A stretch of 64,000 bases of DNA, from positions 4,714,501-4,778,500 of the forward strand of contig OX344763.1 in the NCBI GenBank assembly GCA_947034895.1, given 5' to 3'. The stretch is from Rhytidiadelphus loreus (lineage: Eukaryota; Streptophyta; Bryopsida; Hypnales; Hylocomiaceae). The notes beneath the pieces were generated by a model. The model did no database searches and was not told the DNA's origin. It was given only the letters and a program-made list of their open reading frames with translations. Shown here in pieces: positions 62,094-64,000 of the stretch (position 1 is its first letter; each line of letters begins with the position of its first letter). The position numbers were made by a program, and so were the translations under genes.

Positions 62094-63425
62094 GACTTTG
62101 TCGACGCTGTCATGATCCGGTATGGCAGCATCAACCCTGACAAGGAGGGAGCACAGGTGAAGTTCGCATCGGATGTCAAGAATGAAATCCGAATTATTAC
62201 CTTGGCCGATGAGACTTACCAGATGTAGGAGGAATTCCTCCAAAAACACATGGAAGGATCACTGATTGATCTTGTGACGCGCAAACCATTCAAAAGCGCG
62301 AAGACCTTCAACGAGAAGAATTTCTTATTGAAGAGGGAATTTTTCAAGCACATGGGACACTTCACAGACATTGATCTGAAGGATTACGTCCTCCATCTGC
62401 TTGGGAGAACAGAAGGTCGCACACGGGACTACTCGAAGGTCTCAGTGGGCGCTTCAAAGATATTGTGCGAGGACAATTATAAAGCCGAGCACTGGGTAGA
62501 GAGGAGGAAGCGAAAGAAAGTCATCATGGAGGAATTCATGGCCCTCGATAAGTCCTTAAAATTCAAGGACAGACATGGGGAAGTCATTGACGTGGCGTGG
62601 AAGCAATGGAAGCGCGACAACATGTTTTCCTCGGCAACGTGGGATTTCCTCCTCACCGCCCCCCCCAACCAGTTCTTCGTTAAGCGCCTCACCAACGAGG
62701 CGAAGAAGAAGACAGCAATAGACTACAAGGACAACCCAAAATTGTCGATGGTCTATAACATGTTCAAGACCTTCTTGAAAATGAAGAAGCGGGTGGAGCC
62801 AGTGGGAGGGGATGTATTCATTCGGGGTCACCAATGCTATCCCCAAGCTCTTGTGACCACCCATGTGTGGCCCTATGTCATGAGAGACCTTCGTGTTGTT
62901 GTCATAGATTTTCGAGTCCTCCCTAGACCAAATCCAGGATCCGGTGACAGTCCACCGTGCTTGCCATTGCTGAATTTCTTGACAGAGCACCTGAAGCCGG
63001 TCATGACTACTCCGGATGTGTGGTTATGGATTATGGGAAATCCATACGACATGGACGCGGCAAAGAAATTTGTGGTGTCGAAGATGACCGGGTACAAAGT
63101 CAAGGTGTCCAACTACCTACCTAGTAAGGCCGAGAGGATGGACAACTCGACCAACCGTGCGTTGGCACCCCCAGTGAAGCTCCTTTTTGTATTGAAGAAA
63201 TGGGATGACGGGGAGCCAAGATATAAGGATGTAGTAAAGAAGGTCTACACCACCGATGACATTCCTTACTACACGGACTTTCAGAAAAACACCGAGGCAA
63301 AATATAGAGTCCATGCTAGTGAGCTCAGGATGGAATTCTATATTGACATTCTCTAGAGTTTTGCCGTGACTGGAGAAAACGTCATCGGCATTTACACAGG
63401 CTCAAAGTTTATGATTGCTGCCAAG

Positions 63426-63640
63426 GTGAGACTCCATGTTTTGCTTGTCTTTATCTTCGGCTCGAAGATAAAAGTGTCTTATTGCTGGTTATCTTCGGCT
63501 CGAAGATATCTTTGTCTGTTAGTGTTGTATTATGTGCTAACTTACTCGATGTATATTGTATGTTCGTGTGTTATCTTCGAATCAAGGATAAAGACTCAAG
63601 GGTGGATAATGAGCATTAACGACTGCTTGTTCTTCTGTAG
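63426..63640 (+). other. intron with three palindromes
   Basis: A 215-bp GT-AG intron in phase 0. It carries copies at 63451, 63489 and 63571. The splice is supported by protein homology: the methylase-like block GSKFMIAAK continues as MYGLYYYGLTDRH only after removal of this intron. Confidence 0.85.
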
Positions 63641-64000
63641 ATGTATGGTCTCTATTATTATGGCCTTACTGATCGGCATGCATCCCAAAAACTTCGAGAA
63701 ATGGCGAAGTATGGCAGTAAATTAGACATCAATGATTTCTGCCATGAAAACTCGCCATATCTCCCAGGTTATGAACGTCCTCGTAACCTTCAAACTCCAG
63801 ATGTGGACTCGGAGTCCACCCCCTCTATTGATGGCAATGCGGGAGCCTCAAGGGCAGATCAGGATTTCCCAGGTGACGAGGGTGCTTCCAACCTCGGCAT
63901 CAATGAATATGGAACAAATACCAATATTGTTCGAGGAGGAAATGTGGAGCAGGGCCAGGGCCAGGGCCAGGTACAGGACGAGGGCCCCGAATCCGCCTCC
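63641..64000 (+). CDS. last visible exon of the ParB/methylase gene (partial)
   Basis: Open for all 120 codons from the acceptor at 63640 to the window edge in the frame set by the previous exon. It starts MYGLYYYGLTDRHASQKLRE, the counterpart of the end of DNA-methylase motif I through the following strand, and then becomes an acidic, low-complexity tail with GQGQGQ near 63953. The gene continues beyond the window. Confidence 0.8.
   Translation, partial: MYGLYYYGLTDRHASQKLREMAKYGSKLDINDFCHENSPYLPGYERPRNLQTPDVDSESTPSIDGNAGASRADQDFPGDEGASNLGINEYGTNTNIVRGGNVEQGQGQGQVQDEGPESAS

Larger units (their letters stand above)
60461..64000 (+). pseudogene. ParB-like / DNA-methyltransferase-like fusion gene with four in-frame stops
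   Basis: ATG 60461 follows an acceptor at 60448. Exons 60449-61885, 62094-63425 and 63641 to beyond 64000 join in phase 0 at AAG|GTAGGT...CACAG and AAG|GTGAGA...CTGTAG, giving at least 1039 codons without a frameshift but with stops at 60578 (TGA), 61133 (TAG), 62226 (TAG) and 63354 (TAG). Order: unknown N-terminal region (1-200), Gly/Arg-rich tail with a bipartite basic signal (about 205-245), ParB/sulfiredoxin-like domain (about 298-400; GGFYIINGQHSVTAAKML at 370-387), Lys-rich middle, then a beta-class methylase-like fold: VVVIDFRVLP (about 743) in the place of motif IV, a helix and WLWIMGNPY (785), and GENVIGIYTGSKFMIAAK spliced to MYGLYYYGLTDRH in the place of motifs X-I. Catalytic DPPY and the DxFxGSGT Asp are not conserved, so enzymatic activity is doubtful. 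ParB-plus-methylase pairs are known mainly from bacteria and phages. Confidence 0.75.

Noticed and set aside
60578..63356. Reassigned TAG codon (alternative genetic code)
   Set aside because: The LPR gene and the rest of the window follow the standard code, and one of the four stops is TGA; simple decay explains it better.

Overview
This 64-kb window reads as nuclear DNA of a land plant. It is AT-rich and gene-poor, with GT-AG introns, plant-style CACTA and mariner-type miniature transposons, TTTAGGG telomere-like repeats near 55.2 kb, and a gene for an LPR-type (LOW PHOSPHATE ROOT) multicopper oxidase. The transposon-like proteins at the right end suggest a non-seed plant (bryophyte or lycophyte), but that is inference. 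I see no tRNA, rRNA or CRISPR locus.

Layout. (1) 0-27 kb is a graveyard of nested repeats. One long low-copy repeat, here called R, occurs at about 1.7-10.2 kb, 12.3-15.3 kb and 36.6-44.7 kb, and inverted at 23.7-25.1 kb. Younger elements sit inside it: a 2.7-kb CACTA-type element (1763-4440), elements flanked by TTAA (5483-6535), a mariner-type MITE (6823-7362), CACTA MITEs and a 724-bp MITE present twice. Related R copies supply empty sites for several of these insertions. Between repeats lie a broken OTU-type deubiquitinase gene (about 20.14-21.06 kb, + strand) that has lost its catalytic Asn-Cys, and unidentified coding remnants (0.6-1.6 kb and 18.4-19.3 kb, both - strand). (2) 27.47-30.73 kb (- strand) is the only intact gene: three exons joined in phase 0 give a 581-residue secreted LPR1-type ferroxidase with all copper-ligand motifs. 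(3) 30.7-46.7 kb is again repeats. (4) 46.7-64 kb is the most interesting region. A DDE-like DUF7869 gene (- strand, one apparent one-base frameshift) and a gene (+ strand, running off the window) for a very unusual protein with a ParB-like domain followed by a beta-class DNA-methyltransferase-like domain lie head to head. A 3.9-kb LTR-like insertion lies between them.

Both genes carry, only in their introns, many copies of the same 21-bp palindrome: arms TTATCCTCG and CGAGGATAA around 3 bp. I count about 25 clear copies in four introns, including a 40-44-bp-period array in the 5' intron of the DUF7869 gene. Several copies have compensatory C-to-T and G-to-A changes that keep the dyad. I propose that the two genes belong to one large, undescribed mobile or selfish element, with the palindromes as its hallmark and possibly as binding sites for the ParB-like protein. 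The ParB/methylase reading frame is interrupted by four in-frame stops (one TGA, three TAG) and no frameshift, so this copy looks recently decayed.
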